Origin: 79-D21 sp022839995
Lineage (GTDB): Bacteria > Synergistota > Synergistia > Synergistales > 79-D21
Assembly: GCA_022839995.1 (NCBI GenBank)
Contig: JALHIN010000012.1
Coordinates: 1 to 64,000 of the forward strand
DNA length: 64,000 bases
Direction: 5' to 3'
Made by a program: the position numbers and the translations under genes
Notes under the pieces: generated by a model
The model's database searches: none
Told to the model about the DNA's origin: nothing
What the model saw: only the letters and a program-made list of their open reading frames with translations
In this document: piece by piece, positions 35,019-43,025 of the stretch
Position numbering within the stretch: position 1 is the stretch's first letter
Layout: the number at the start of each line of letters is the position of its first letter

Positions 35019-37114
35019 TTCTGCGTCCTGAGGACGAGCGCGTCGACGGCCACCGCGCCTCGTCCCTCCTGCAGGACCATTACCGGATTCACGTCCAGCT
35101 CCAGCAGGTCGGGTTCGCTCAGGGCCATCCTGGAGACTGATTCGACCAGGGAAGCCAAGGCCTCGATGTCCCTCGGAGGATTCCCCCGGGCTCCCCTGAG
35201 GAGCGGAAGCCCTTTCAGCTCCTCGAGCATTTTCATAACGGTTGCCCGGTCTACGGGAGCAAGGCGCAGGGACACGTCCTGCAGCACCTCCACGAAAATC
35301 CCCCCGATGCCGACCGCGATCACGGGACCGAACAGCGGATCGCGGCGGACTCCGACGATGCATTCCTGTCCGCCCGAGACCATTTCCTGAACGAGGACTC
35401 CCCTGATGCGGGCCCCCGTCCTTGCTTTCACTGCTTTTTCAAGGATCCGGCCGTACGTGTTCCTCAGTTCCTCCTCGTCCTTTACGTGGAGGGCGACGAT
35501 CCCGGCTTCCGTCTTATGGGGAATGTCAGGGGACATCACCTTCAGGGCAACCGGATACCCGATCTCCTCCGCTGCCGCGAGGGATTCCGACAGGCTTCTG
35601 CAAAGGCGTTCCCGCGTAATCGGGATTCCGTAGGAAGCCAGGAGCTCCTTGGCCTCTGCCTCCGTCAGCTCGTCCGGGAACTCGTCAAGCCTGGCCTTCG
35701 TTCCGGGCGCCGTGTCCTTCGGTGGCAAATCCGGGCGCTTTTCCCAATGGACCAGTCTCGATAGGGACAAGGCCGCCCTCCGGAGGCTCGAAAAAACAGG
35801 GACCCCCCGTGAGGCCAGTAGGTTCCTGAACGCCAGGCCGTGTTCGTCATCAATCAGCCAGCAGCAGGCGACGGGTTTCTTCCCGGAATCGAAGGCCGAG
35901 ACCAGGTCTTCTGCCATCCTCATTCCGGATTCTCCCGTGATCATCGAGAGAACGACCAGAAGCATGTCGATCTGGGGACTTTCTTCCATGAGCGCGAGGA
36001 GGTTCCTGAAACCCTGCGGGTCATTGATCACCTGCGCGGTCATATCGACGGGGTTCAGGCTCGATCCGAACGGGGGAATGAACCGCTCGACCTTCCCCCG
36101 AAGTTCTGCGTCCAAAACCGGAACCGACAGGCCGGCCGCGTCGCAGCAATCCGCCGCGATGATCCCTGCCCCGCCGGAAGTGCTCAGGATCCCGACCCGA
36201 TTCCCTTTTGTCCTTCTCGAACACCCGAAGAATCGTGCGACATCCGTAACATCGTCGGAATCCCCCAGGGTCAGGACCCCATACTGCCGGAACACCGCCT
36301 CCCACACCTTCTCGTCCCCGGTAAGGGCAGCAGTGTGGCTTTTTGCGGCCTCCTTCGCCACCTCACTTCGGCCCACCTTCAGGACGGCCACCGGTAGGCC
36401 TCTCGACCGGGTGAAGCGAAGGAGGTCCAGGAAACGCCCCCCGTTCGAAACCCCTTCGAGATAAAGAAGCAGAAGGCGCACCTCCGGGTCCTCCGCGAGG
36501 TAACGGGCGATCTCGATGACGTCGAGGTCAGCCTGGTTGCCGGTCGTCACGACATACCGAAACCCGGCTCCCGCGTCGGCCGCCATCGCGAAAGAGGCAA
36601 AACCGAAGGCTCCGCTCTGGGAAATGTACGCCACATGGCCGGTGGGCCTGCGGTCCGTGTCTAGGGAAGCGGAAAAACTGAGAGGAATGCCCTTCGCAAG
36701 GTTGACCAGACCCTGGCAGTTCGGCCCAAGGATGCGAACCCCTCCGGCTTTCGCGATCCGCACGATTTCTTCCTGGGCCTCGGTTCCTTCCGACTCGGCA
36801 AAACCCGACGAAAAGATGACGGCATATTTCACGCCGAGACAGGCGCAATCCTCGAGAACGGGTGGAACCAGAGAGGCCCTCACCCCAACGAGGACGACGT
36901 CGGGAACCTCGGGCAAAACTTCCAGGGAAGGATAGCAACGAAATCCTTCAAGGGACTGGTACTTCGGGTTGACGGGATAGACGGCCCCTTTGAAGCCGTA
37001 CCGTTTCAGGAGTTTCAACGGCCTTCCCGAAATGCTTTCCAGGTTCGCCGACGCCCCGACGATCGCGACGGACCGGGGGGAAAAGAGGCGGTCGAGTCTG
37101 TTTTCCGGATCCAA
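35015..37114 (-). CDS. ADP-forming acyl-CoA (acetate-CoA) synthetase, fused alpha-beta
   Basis: A 699-residue fusion: CoA-binding Rossmann domain (residues 10-140, SVAIVGASAN), succinyl-CoA-ligase-like domain (150-300, GHVAYISQSGAFG), a second ligase domain, and a C-terminal ATP-grasp domain (about 485-695, GYPVALKVMSPDIPHKTEAG). The phosphohistidine loop is KSHTAALTGDE. The reaction makes acid plus ATP from acyl-CoA, Pi and ADP, and in amino-acid fermenters it conserves energy from 2-oxoacid oxidation. The start is probably the TTG at 37114, eleven bases after GGAGG; a GTG at 37126 lies within the ribosome-binding site. plsY is coupled downstream. Confidence 0.9.
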   Translation of the reverse strand: MDPENRLDRLFSPRSVAIVGASANLESISGRPLKLLKRYGFKGAVYPVNPKYQSLEGFRCYPSLEVLPEVPDVVLVGVRASLVPPVLEDCACLGVKYAVIFSSGFAESEGTEAQEEIVRIAKAGGVRILGPNCQGLVNLAKGIPLSFSASLDTDRRPTGHVAYISQSGAFGFASFAMAADAGAGFRYVVTTGNQADLDVIEIARYLAEDPEVRLLLLYLEGVSNGGRFLDLLRFTRSRGLPVAVLKVGRSEVAKEAAKSHTAALTGDEKVWEAVFRQYGVLTLGDSDDVTDVARFFGCSRRTKGNRVGILSTSGGAGIIAADCCDAAGLSVPVLDAELRGKVERFIPPFGSSLNPVDMTAQVINDPQGFRNLLALMEESPQIDMLLVVLSMITGESGMRMAEDLVSAFDSGKKPVACCWLIDDEHGLAFRNLLASRGVPVFSSLRRAALSLSRLVHWEKRPDLPPKDTAPGTKARLDEFPDELTEAEAKELLASYGIPITRERLCRSLSESLAAAEEIGYPVALKVMSPDIPHKTEAGIVALHVKDEEELRNTYGRILEKAVKARTGARIRGVLVQEMVSGGQECIVGVRRDPLFGPVIAVGIGGIFVEVLQDVSLRLAPVDRATVMKMLEELKGLPLLRGARGNPPRDIEALASLVESVSRMALSEPDLLELDVNPVMVLQEGRGAVAVDALVLRTQK

Positions 37115-37151
37115 GGGGTGTCTCACCTCCTAAGGGTAGGACCGAAAACGG

Positions 37152-37199
37152 GAAAGGCCTTTCTCACGCCCTGTCTGCAACTGCGTGGAAAGGCCTTTC
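37152..37199 (-). repeat. Twin GAAAGGCCTTTC palindromes forming one long hairpin
   Basis: The 12-base palindrome GAAAGGCCTTTC occurs at 37152-37163 and again at 37188-37199. The flanking CACGC/GCGTG bases also pair, so the whole can fold as one stem of about 17 base pairs. It lies between tRNA-Leu and the acyl-CoA synthetase gene. On the minus strand it is followed only by CCGTTTTCGG, so it would be a weak terminator. Confidence 0.6.
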
Positions 37200-37249
37200 T
37201 TTTCTTCGTCCTGGCCAGGGCGAGCCTGCAGGACCGAACTTTTCGTTGA

Positions 37250-37335
37250 TGGTGCCGGGGACGAGACTTGAACTCGTACGGGTTTCCCCACACGCCCCTC
37301 AAACGTGCGTGTCTACCAGTTCCACCACCCCGGCA
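37250..37335 (-). tRNA. tRNA-Leu (anticodon GAG)
   Basis: An 86-base class II tRNA with acceptor GCCGGGG/CCCCGGC. The anticodon stem is CACGT/GCGTG with loop TTGAGGG, giving GAG. A long variable arm (GGGG-AAA-CCCG), T-arm and encoded CCA are present. It reads CUC codons. Confidence 0.93.
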
Positions 37336-37346
37336 CGTGACGCCAA

Positions 37347-37374
37347 TTATAGCAGGCTGTCAGAACGCGTCAAC
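37347..37374 (-). promoter_or_regulatory. Promoter of tRNA-Leu
   Basis: On the minus strand TTGACG (37369-37374) and TATAAT (37347-37352) are 16 bases apart, 11 bases before the mature tRNA. Confidence 0.8.
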
Positions 37375-37390
37375 ACCCTATGGGGGTTTT

Positions 37391-37735
37391 TTAACGACGC
37401 TCCTTGATCCGGGCGGCCTTGCCGCTCAGCTTGCGGAGGTAGTAGAGTTTTGCGCGGCGCACCAACCCCTTGCGCACGACTTCGATCTTCTCGATCGAAG
37501 GGCAGTGAAGGGGAAAGATCCGCTCAACACCAACTCCGCCGGACACTTTGCGAACGACGAAATTCTCCCGCAGTCCGCCTTTCTGGCGTGCGATGACAAT
37601 CCCTTCGAAAACCTGGATGCGTTCGCGGTTGCCTTCCTTGACCTTCACATGAACCTTGACGTTGTCACCCGGACGGAATTCCGGAAGGTCGCTCCTGAGA
37701 AATTTCTTTTCGATCAACGTGATCCTGGGATCCAT
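37391..37735 (-). CDS. rplS: 50S ribosomal protein L19
   Basis: The 114-residue L19 protein sits at the 30S-50S interface. It has the family pattern FRPGDNVKVHVKVKEGNRERIQVFEG cut here at its centre, then ERIFPLHCPSIEKIEVVRKG and YYLRKLSGKAARIKE at the C-terminus. The ATG at 37735 has AAGGAGGGAAAGG upstream; an upstream extension of 73 residues in frame is spurious. It is the last gene of the ylxM-ffh-rpsP-khpA-rimM-trmD-rplS operon and is 35 bases after trmD. Confidence 0.97.
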   Translation of the reverse strand: MDPRITLIEKKFLRSDLPEFRPGDNVKVHVKVKEGNRERIQVFEGIVIARQKGGLRENFVVRKVSGGVGVERIFPLHCPSIEKIEVVRKGLVRRAKLYYLRKLSGKAARIKERR

Positions 37736-37770
37736 TTTCCTTTCCCTCCTTGCTGGTCTACATCCAAATT

Positions 37771-38937
37771 TTAACGGCACCCGAAGAATCGGTCCATGCA
37801 GATCGAAAGCAGGACCGCGGGATCCAGCCACCCCTCCTGCTCCAGCCCCCCCCTTGGCGGGGAAACCAAAGCCTGCGTTTCGGGAAGATCCTTTGACAAC
37901 CCCATAACCATGGGTTTCCCCGATTCCAGGATCCTCCGTTTCGCCTCGAGCCAATGGATGGAATTCCCGCCTTTCTTTTCCTCAAACCCGACGGCGTAGG
38001 GAACTTCTCCCTCCTTTTGGGAAACCCAACGGAACGCCTGCCGGGATGTCCTGAAAAACTTTACGAAGTTCCTTTCCCCGTCTCCCGATTTTTCCGTAAG
38101 AGCGTTCAGTTGCTGCCGACTCCCGTTGTCCGGCTCGACGACAAGAATCCTTTCAATTCCATAGAGCCCTGCTGCCTGTCCCATCTGCCGAAGACAACCC
38201 GGGAAACCCGCCGTTTCCCCCGAAAGGAGCAGGTACGGGCGTTTCTGCAGGTAGGGCCTGATGTTTGCCGCAGCCAGCAAATCAGGCCGCCTGGCGATCG
38301 TCCTCGCGACGGACTGTTCCTTCCTCCACTTCCCGATGGCTCCCGCATCTCCCGACAGGAGAACCCCGGGAACCTGCACCCCCCTCCACTCGGAAGGGCG
38401 GGTAAAGTGCGGGTGGTCAAGCATCCCGCGGTAAAACGAGTCATCCTCGACGGCGGCGATTTTTCCCACGACACCCGGAACCAGCCTCGCAACCGCATCC
38501 ACCAGGACCATCGCGGGCAGCTCTCCCCCGGTCAGCACGAAATCCCCCAGGGATACCTCCAGGTCGACGAATTTCTCTACAAACCGTTCGTCCACTCCCT
38601 CGTAATGTCCGCAAACAAGGACGAGGTGATCGCGGCCCGCCAGGCTTTCGACAAGTTCCTGGCTCAGGACCGTCCCCTGCGGGGACGGGTAGACTACAGT
38701 CGCATCCTCGCCGCCCACGCTTTCCAGGGCTTTCGCCAGGGGTTCCGGCATGAGGACCATTCCGCCTCCGCCGAAGGCATAGTCGTCGACCTGCCCGTAG
38801 CGGTTTACGGCAAAGTCCCGCAGGTTCACCACGTGAGCCTCGATCGTTTTCGAGCCGATCGCACGCCCAACCACGCTGTGCTCCAGAAAACACTCGAGAA
38901 ACTCCGGGAAAGCGGTGATGAACGTGACCTTCCTCAA
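37771..38937 (-). CDS. trmD: tRNA (guanine-37-N1)-methyltransferase TrmD fused to a second SPOUT-like domain
   Basis: Residues 1 to about 228 are a complete TrmD, with YAFGGGGMVLMPEP, LVCGHYEGVDERF and YLTGGELP-like DFVLTGGELPAM. This domain methylates G37 of tRNAs and prevents frameshifts. Residues about 229-388 form an extra domain beginning RPYLLLSGETAG, with KPMVMGLSKDLPE near the end. It resembles the stand-alone RNA methyltransferase-like proteins (PF09936, e.g. the gene next to trmD in Thermotoga). Normal TrmD has about 240-250 residues, so this is a genuine domain fusion. It overlaps rimM by four bases. Confidence 0.92.
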   Translation of the reverse strand: MRKVTFITAFPEFLECFLEHSVVGRAIGSKTIEAHVVNLRDFAVNRYGQVDDYAFGGGGMVLMPEPLAKALESVGGEDATVVYPSPQGTVLSQELVESLAGRDHLVLVCGHYEGVDERFVEKFVDLEVSLGDFVLTGGELPAMVLVDAVARLVPGVVGKIAAVEDDSFYRGMLDHPHFTRPSEWRGVQVPGVLLSGDAGAIGKWRKEQSVARTIARRPDLLAAANIRPYLQKRPYLLLSGETAGFPGCLRQMGQAAGLYGIERILVVEPDNGSRQQLNALTEKSGDGERNFVKFFRTSRQAFRWVSQKEGEVPYAVGFEEKKGGNSIHWLEAKRRILESGKPMVMGLSKDLPETQALVSPPRGGLEQEGWLDPAVLLSICMDRFFGCR

Positions 38938-39449
38938 TCCCAGAGCCCCTCCATCAAGGCGACGGTCACGGTTCCCTTTTCAAGGTCCACCTTGCGGACG
39001 ACCTCTCGAATCGCAGGCAAGGCCTTGATTTTGCCCTCGGGAGTCCGCACCATGTAGCAGTCGTTGCTTCCCGTCTGCAGGACTTCTTCGATGACGCCCA
39101 GGTTTTCACCGGTCGCCTCGTCCTGCACGTCCAGCCCCAGGAGATCGTCGATCCAGTAATGACCCTCCGGAAGCGACACCCTTTCTTCGGGCGGGACTTT
39201 GACCAGCGTTCCCTTCAGCTGGTCCGCCGAGGTCCGGTCACGGATTTCCGCGGTTTTCGCCAGAATGAGCCCCTTCCCCTCCAGGAAACGGAAGCAGACG
39301 GGGTGCAATACCCCCCATTCGGTGCCGTCCGAGCGAAAGACCCGAAAGTGTTCCATTTCGAGGAAGCGCTCCGGAAAATCCGTCAGAGGCTGGATCCGAA
39401 GTTCCCCCTCAAGCCCATGGCCGCCGCAGATCCTTCCGATGACGGTCAT
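38934..39449 (-). CDS. rimM: Ribosome maturation factor RimM
   Basis: RimM binds S19 and assists 16S rRNA processing in the 30S head. The 171-residue product has the N-terminal barrel opening VIGRICGGHGLEGELRI and a PRC-type C-terminal domain containing HYWIDDLLGLDV and LPAIREVVRKVDL. The start is uncertain. The ATG at 39449 gives a normal family length, but its ribosome-binding site is weak. An in-frame TTG at 39488 would overlap khpA. It is coupled to trmD by an ATGA overlap. Confidence 0.93.
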   Translation of the reverse strand: MTVIGRICGGHGLEGELRIQPLTDFPERFLEMEHFRVFRSDGTEWGVLHPVCFRFLEGKGLILAKTAEIRDRTSADQLKGTLVKVPPEERVSLPEGHYWIDDLLGLDVQDEATGENLGVIEEVLQTGSNDCYMVRTPEGKIKALPAIREVVRKVDLEKGTVTVALMEGLWD

Positions 39450-39468
39450 GGTCCGCGGGCGGGCTCTC

Positions 39469-39714
39469 TCAGTCTTCAAGGATGTCAACGACCACCTTTT
39501 CGTTATCCTTCACCGCAGCCGCCTTGGCCAGGAGCCGCAAGGCATTGACCGTGGCGCCCTTCTTGCCGATCACCCTCCCGATATCTTCGGGGGCGACCCT
39601 GATCCTGACTTCGAACACGCCGTTGCCTTGAGAAGTGCACTCGACTTCCACCGCATCAGGGTCCTTCACGAGGCGCCTGACGATCGACTCGATCAGCGCT
39701 CCGTAGTCCGGCAT
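39469..39714 (-). CDS. khpA: KH-domain RNA-binding protein KhpA
   Basis: The 81-residue protein is a single KH domain with the GXXG loop (VIGKKGATVNALR, residues 46-58). KhpA proteins bind RNA and, with KhpB, affect cell elongation in Gram-positive bacteria. Its place between rpsP and rimM is the standard order. It starts seven bases after rpsP, so the two are co-translated. Confidence 0.94.
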   Translation of the reverse strand: MPDYGALIESIVRRLVKDPDAVEVECTSQGNGVFEVRIRVAPEDIGRVIGKKGATVNALRLLAKAAAVKDNEKVVVDILED

Positions 39715-39721
39715 GGGGGAC

Positions 39722-39991
39722 TTACTTCCGCTTTCCCTCGACGAACCGGTCCCAGACCCCGCTCTTCTTGAGGATCATGCGGGCCGTGTCCGATGCCTGG
39801 GCGCCCACCTGCAGCCAGTAAAGGGCCCTTTCCTCGTCCACGCGGATCTCCGCGGGATCCGTCAGGGGATTGTAGTGACCGATCATCTCGATGAACCGGC
39901 CATCCCTGGGCGACTTGGAATCCGCGACGACCAACCGATAAAAGGGAGCTTTCTTTCGCCCGTGACGGGCAAGTCGAATCTTGACTGCCAT
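39722..39991 (-). CDS. rpsP: 30S ribosomal protein S16
   Basis: The 89-residue S16 protein opens with AVKIRLARHGRKKAPFYRLV and continues RDGRFIEMIGHYNP, both diagnostic. It binds 16S rRNA early in assembly. The ATG at 39991 follows CAGGAGGTG; a start four codons earlier is inferior. It lies 25 bases after ffh. Confidence 0.97.
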   Translation of the reverse strand: MAVKIRLARHGRKKAPFYRLVVADSKSPRDGRFIEMIGHYNPLTDPAEIRVDEERALYWLQVGAQASDTARMILKKSGVWDRFVEGKRK

Positions 39992-40016
39992 TCTTCCACA
40001 CACCTCCTGTGATCTC

Positions 40017-41354
40017 TTACCTGAACAGGTTCCTGAGGCCCGCCATTCCTCCCCGGCGTCCCCGGCTGCCCAGTGTTTTCCAGATCTGCTTCATCTGCTC
40101 GTACTGCTTGAGCACCTGATTCACTTCCTGAACTGAGGTCCCCGAACCGAGGGCAATTCTCCTTCTCCTGCTTCCCTTGATGATCTCGGGGTTTTTCCTC
40201 TCCCTGGGCGTCATCGAGAGGATGACGGCCTCGATCCTCTTCAGCCTGCCGGGATCCATGTCGGCATCCTGCAAGGCCTTCGCCCCTCCAGGGATCGGAA
40301 GCATTTCGAGGACTTTTTCCAGGGGGCCCATCTTCTTGACCTGCTGAAGCTGTTCCAGAAGGTCTTCCATCGTAAAGCGATTCTTCCTGAGGTTTTCGGA
40401 CATCCGCTCGATGGACTCGCGATCCGTAACCGCCTGCACCTTCTCCATCAGCCCGGCGAGGTCGCCCATCCCCATGATCCGCTGGGCCATCCGGCTGGCG
40501 TCGAATTCTTCCAGATCCTCGACTTTTTCGCCGACCCCGGCAAGCTTGATCGGGACTCCCGTCGCAGCCCGGACCGCGAGTGCGGCCCCCCCTCGGGCAT
40601 CTCCGTCCAGCTTGGAGAGGATGACCCCTGTCAGACCGAGGCGCTGGTGGAAGCTGGATGCAACGTTGACGGCCTCCTGTCCCGTCATGGCATCGACGAC
40701 GAGAAGGGTTTCGTGCGGTTTCACCGCGCTTCGGATGGCCTCGAGTTCCTGCATCAGCGGCTCGTCGAGGTGAAGGCGGCCCGCGGTGTCCAGGAGGATG
40801 ATGTCGGCCAGATGCTCCTCCGCGTAGCGGATTGCTCCCGATGCGACCTCCAGCGGTGTGTTCCTTCCCTCCCCGGGGCCGAAGAACGGCACTTTCACCT
40901 GCTCCGCAAGAACCCTTAGCTGTTCGACCGCCGCTGGACGCTGCAAGTCACAGGCCACAAGAAGGGGGCGATGTCCCCTGGAAAGACGTTTTGCAAGCTT
41001 CGCAGCGGTTGTGGTTTTCCCCGACCCCTGGAGACCGACCATCATGTACACGGTCGGCGGTTTCGGCGAGACCGTGAGGGTTGTCGGCCCCTCCCCCATC
41101 AGGCGGGCCAGTTCTTCATAAACGACCACGGAAACCTGCTGGGCGGGCGTAATGGACTCGAGGACGTCGGCCCCCGTGCAACGGGTCCGGATTTTCTCCA
41201 CCAGGTCCTTCGCGACCTTGTAATGCACGTCGGCTTCAAGCAAGGCCCGGCGAACTTCCCGAAGGGCGTCGGTGATATCCGCTTCGCTCAGTTTCCCTTT
41301 CCCCCGAAGCGCCTTGAAAACGCTTTCGAGGCGTTCCTTCAGTGCGTCAAACAT
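40017..41354 (-). CDS. ffh: Signal recognition particle protein Ffh
   Basis: The 445-residue SRP54 GTPase has an N-domain helical bundle (1-85) and a G-domain with GLQGSGKTTTAAKLA (G1), DTAGRLH (G3) and SKLDGDARGG (G4/G5). The methionine-rich M-domain (about 300-430) has MTPRERKNPEIIKGSRRRRIA for 4.5S RNA binding. It targets nascent membrane and secretory proteins to FtsY/SecYEG. It overlaps ylxM by eight bases. The SRP RNA gene was not found in the window. Confidence 0.97.
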   Translation of the reverse strand: MFDALKERLESVFKALRGKGKLSEADITDALREVRRALLEADVHYKVAKDLVEKIRTRCTGADVLESITPAQQVSVVVYEELARLMGEGPTTLTVSPKPPTVYMMVGLQGSGKTTTAAKLAKRLSRGHRPLLVACDLQRPAAVEQLRVLAEQVKVPFFGPGEGRNTPLEVASGAIRYAEEHLADIILLDTAGRLHLDEPLMQELEAIRSAVKPHETLLVVDAMTGQEAVNVASSFHQRLGLTGVILSKLDGDARGGAALAVRAATGVPIKLAGVGEKVEDLEEFDASRMAQRIMGMGDLAGLMEKVQAVTDRESIERMSENLRKNRFTMEDLLEQLQQVKKMGPLEKVLEMLPIPGGAKALQDADMDPGRLKRIEAVILSMTPRERKNPEIIKGSRRRRIALGSGTSVQEVNQVLKQYEQMKQIWKTLGSRGRRGGMAGLRNLFR

Positions 41355-41715
41355 CCCGTTCCTGTGCCTCCTCGGCGCTCTCCGCGAGAACTTCTTCCAT
41401 CTCCCTGACGAACGGGTGGGGCAGGTCAGGCGAATAGCGCAACAGGATCATCCGAACTGCCTTTTTCAGGGATTCGAGACGGGCGTCGAACCCGAGCGTC
41501 GCCTCCAGCTCCAGGAGTCTCTGGCGGGCCCTCTGGACCAGGTCGTAAACCCCCTGGCGAGTTCCTCCCATCGTTTCGGCGATTTCCTGAAGGCTCAGGT
41601 CGGACAGGTCGTGCATCTCGAATGCCTTCCTCTGCCGTTCCGTCAGCAGTCCCGAATACAGGTCGAAAAGCCTTCCAAGGTGGATCCTTGACTTGAGCTG
41701 TTTTTCCAGGTCCAT
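41347..41715 (-). CDS. ylxM: YlxM-family HTH protein
   Basis: The 122-residue sigma-factor-region-4-like helix-turn-helix protein (LTERQRKAFEMHDLSDLSLQ, then IAETMGGTRQGVYDLV) is normally encoded just before ffh. It modulates SRP GTPase function or SRP operon expression in Gram-positive bacteria. The overlap with ffh indicates coupling. A full-consensus promoter lies about 28-50 bases upstream. Confidence 0.92.
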   Translation of the reverse strand: MDLEKQLKSRIHLGRLFDLYSGLLTERQRKAFEMHDLSDLSLQEIAETMGGTRQGVYDLVQRARQRLLELEATLGFDARLESLKKAVRMILLRYSPDLPHPFVREMEEVLAESAEEAQERDV

Positions 41716-41742
41716 CCCGTTCTCTCACCTCACGGCATGGCG

Positions 41743-41798
41743 ATTATAGAGACCGGCCGGGTGGCTGTCAAGCTTTTTGCCTTGACAGCCACCCGGCC
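41743..41798 (-). promoter_or_regulatory. Consensus promoter of the ylxM-ffh operon inside an 18-bp perfect palindrome
   Basis: On the minus strand TTGACA (41766-41771) and TATAAT (41743-41748) are exactly 17 bases apart. The -35 box and most of the spacer lie in one arm of a perfect inverted repeat. The arms are 41755-41772 and 41781-41798, 18 bases each, with loop CTTTTTGC. The mirror arm carries a second TTGACA on the plus strand but lacks a matching -10. The palindrome is also able to form a very stable RNA stem for readthrough from upstream. Confidence 0.85.
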
Positions 41799-41841
41799 AA
41801 CGGGAAAAGCCTCCCCTGGAGCCCCCCCTGGGGCAGGGCGC

Positions 41842-42132
41842 CTAGTGCGAGTGAGAATGTCCGTGGTTTTCCCCGGCCTCGAAGAAACGGTCTTCCACCC
41901 TTCTTAGAAGAAGCCAGAGATCATCCGTCAGGCGCCTCTTCTTCTCCAGCAAGTGGAAAAGAGCATGGGAAACCTCCGCATCTTCGATCATCTCAAGGCG
42001 CGCCATGAGGTCCCCTGTTGTTTGCAGTTCCCCGATGAGGGATTCCCTGAGGAGTTCCGCAATCGCTGCCGGTTCCGCAACCGTCCCGGTCCCGTGTTCA
42101 TGCCCTTCTCCGGGCGTAATGATCCTGCACAT
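41842..42132 (-). CDS. Small histidine-rich-tailed protein, unknown function
   Basis: I do not recognise this 96-residue protein. It begins with MCRIITPGEGHEHG and ends HGHSHSH, so both termini carry clustered histidines suited to binding nickel, cobalt or zinc. The middle (about 20-88) is predicted to be two or three amphipathic helices rich in Leu and Glu (LLRESLIGELQTTGDLMARL). No signal peptide is present, suggesting a cytoplasmic location. AAAGGAGG precedes the ATG. It lies upstream of the ylxM promoter on the same strand and is divergent from the LUD gene. Confidence 0.7.
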   Translation of the reverse strand: MCRIITPGEGHEHGTGTVAEPAAIAELLRESLIGELQTTGDLMARLEMIEDAEVSHALFHLLEKKRRLTDDLWLLLRRVEDRFFEAGENHGHSHSH

Positions 42133-42221
42133 CTTCCTAGCCTCCTTTTTTGAACCTCGCCCCCCTTTCTATCACTTCCTCAAGATCGAGGCAAGAAAAA
42201 ACCTCTTCCGCGTCAAAGGTC

Positions 42222-42230
42222 TGGTATATT
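42222..42230 (+). promoter_or_regulatory. Extended -10 promoter for the LUD-protein gene
   Basis: TGG immediately before TATATT (42225-42230) fits an extended -10 element. No good -35 box is present. It is about 70 bases before the LUD gene, in a 170-base divergent gap. Confidence 0.5.
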
Positions 42231-42302
42231 GATTGAAGGGTAAAGACCGGAATCGATCGAAGCTTGAAGCAGCGATCCCATCACAACAGGAGGAGACAGG
42301 CA

Positions 42303-42965
42303 ATGAGCCCAGAACCGGTGGATTGGAACCGATTTCGAAAAGCCTACTACCGCACGGTGGGGGCAACCGTGACGAAGGCGCTGACCGCCAACGGCTTCCA
42401 TGCGGCCTATGCAGAAACCCGCGAGGAAGCGATCCATGCCGTTCTTTCCCTCGTTCCAGAGTGCGCCTCCGTGGGGATTCCCGGATCCGTGACGATTCGT
42501 GAGCTCGGGCTGCCGGAAATCCTGGAAGCAAGGGGGAACCGGGTCATCCAGCACTGGGACCCCACCCTGGAAGCGGAAGAACGCGCACAGCGCCTGAACG
42601 ATGAACTCGCCAGCGACATTTTCCTTACCAGCTCGAATGCCGTAACCCTGTCGGGGGAGCTGGTCAACATTGACGGAACAGGGAACCGCGTGGCTGGAAT
42701 GGCCTGGGCTAAAAGCCGGATCTGCTTCGTCATCGGGATCAACAAGGTTTCCCGTAACGTCGAATCCGCGCTCCAGAGGATCCGGGATTGGGCCACCCCG
42801 ATCAACGGAATTCGACTCGGGATGGACCTCCCCTGCATCAAGGCCGGTTTCTGCGTCGACTGCAAGGCTCCGCAGAGGGCCTGCCGGGCGGTTTCCGTCC
42901 TCGAAAGGGCACCGTACGGAAGGGACGCGCATGTGATCCTGGTAGGAGAAACACTGGGCTACTGA
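42303..42965 (+). CDS. LUD-domain (lactate utilization-type) protein
   Basis: The 220-residue protein belongs to the LUD/DUF162 family (LutC/LutB C-terminal type). It has GIPGSVTIRELGL, DIFLTSSNAVTLSGELVNIDGTGNR split by conserved glycines, and the cysteine-bearing tail CVDCKAPQRACRA. Partners LutA and LutB are absent, so lactate use cannot be claimed. Solo members are common in anaerobes and of unknown role. ATG 42303 follows AGGAGG. A cytoplasmic asparaginase gene lies 60 bases downstream on the same strand and may be co-transcribed. Confidence 0.85.
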   Translation: MSPEPVDWNRFRKAYYRTVGATVTKALTANGFHAAYAETREEAIHAVLSLVPECASVGIPGSVTIRELGLPEILEARGNRVIQHWDPTLEAEERAQRLNDELASDIFLTSSNAVTLSGELVNIDGTGNRVAGMAWAKSRICFVIGINKVSRNVESALQRIRDWATPINGIRLGMDLPCIKAGFCVDCKAPQRACRAVSVLERAPYGRDAHVILVGETLGY

Positions 42966-43025
42966 TTTTCCCCGAAAGCGTGCTAAAGTAGGAACCGCGG
43001 GGGAAAGATCGGAGGGGAGATTCTC

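Noticed and set aside
37127..37250. SRP (4.5S) RNA near ffh and tRNA-Leu
   Set aside because: The hairpin there lacks the conserved GGAAG/AGCAGC-type SRP loop motifs.
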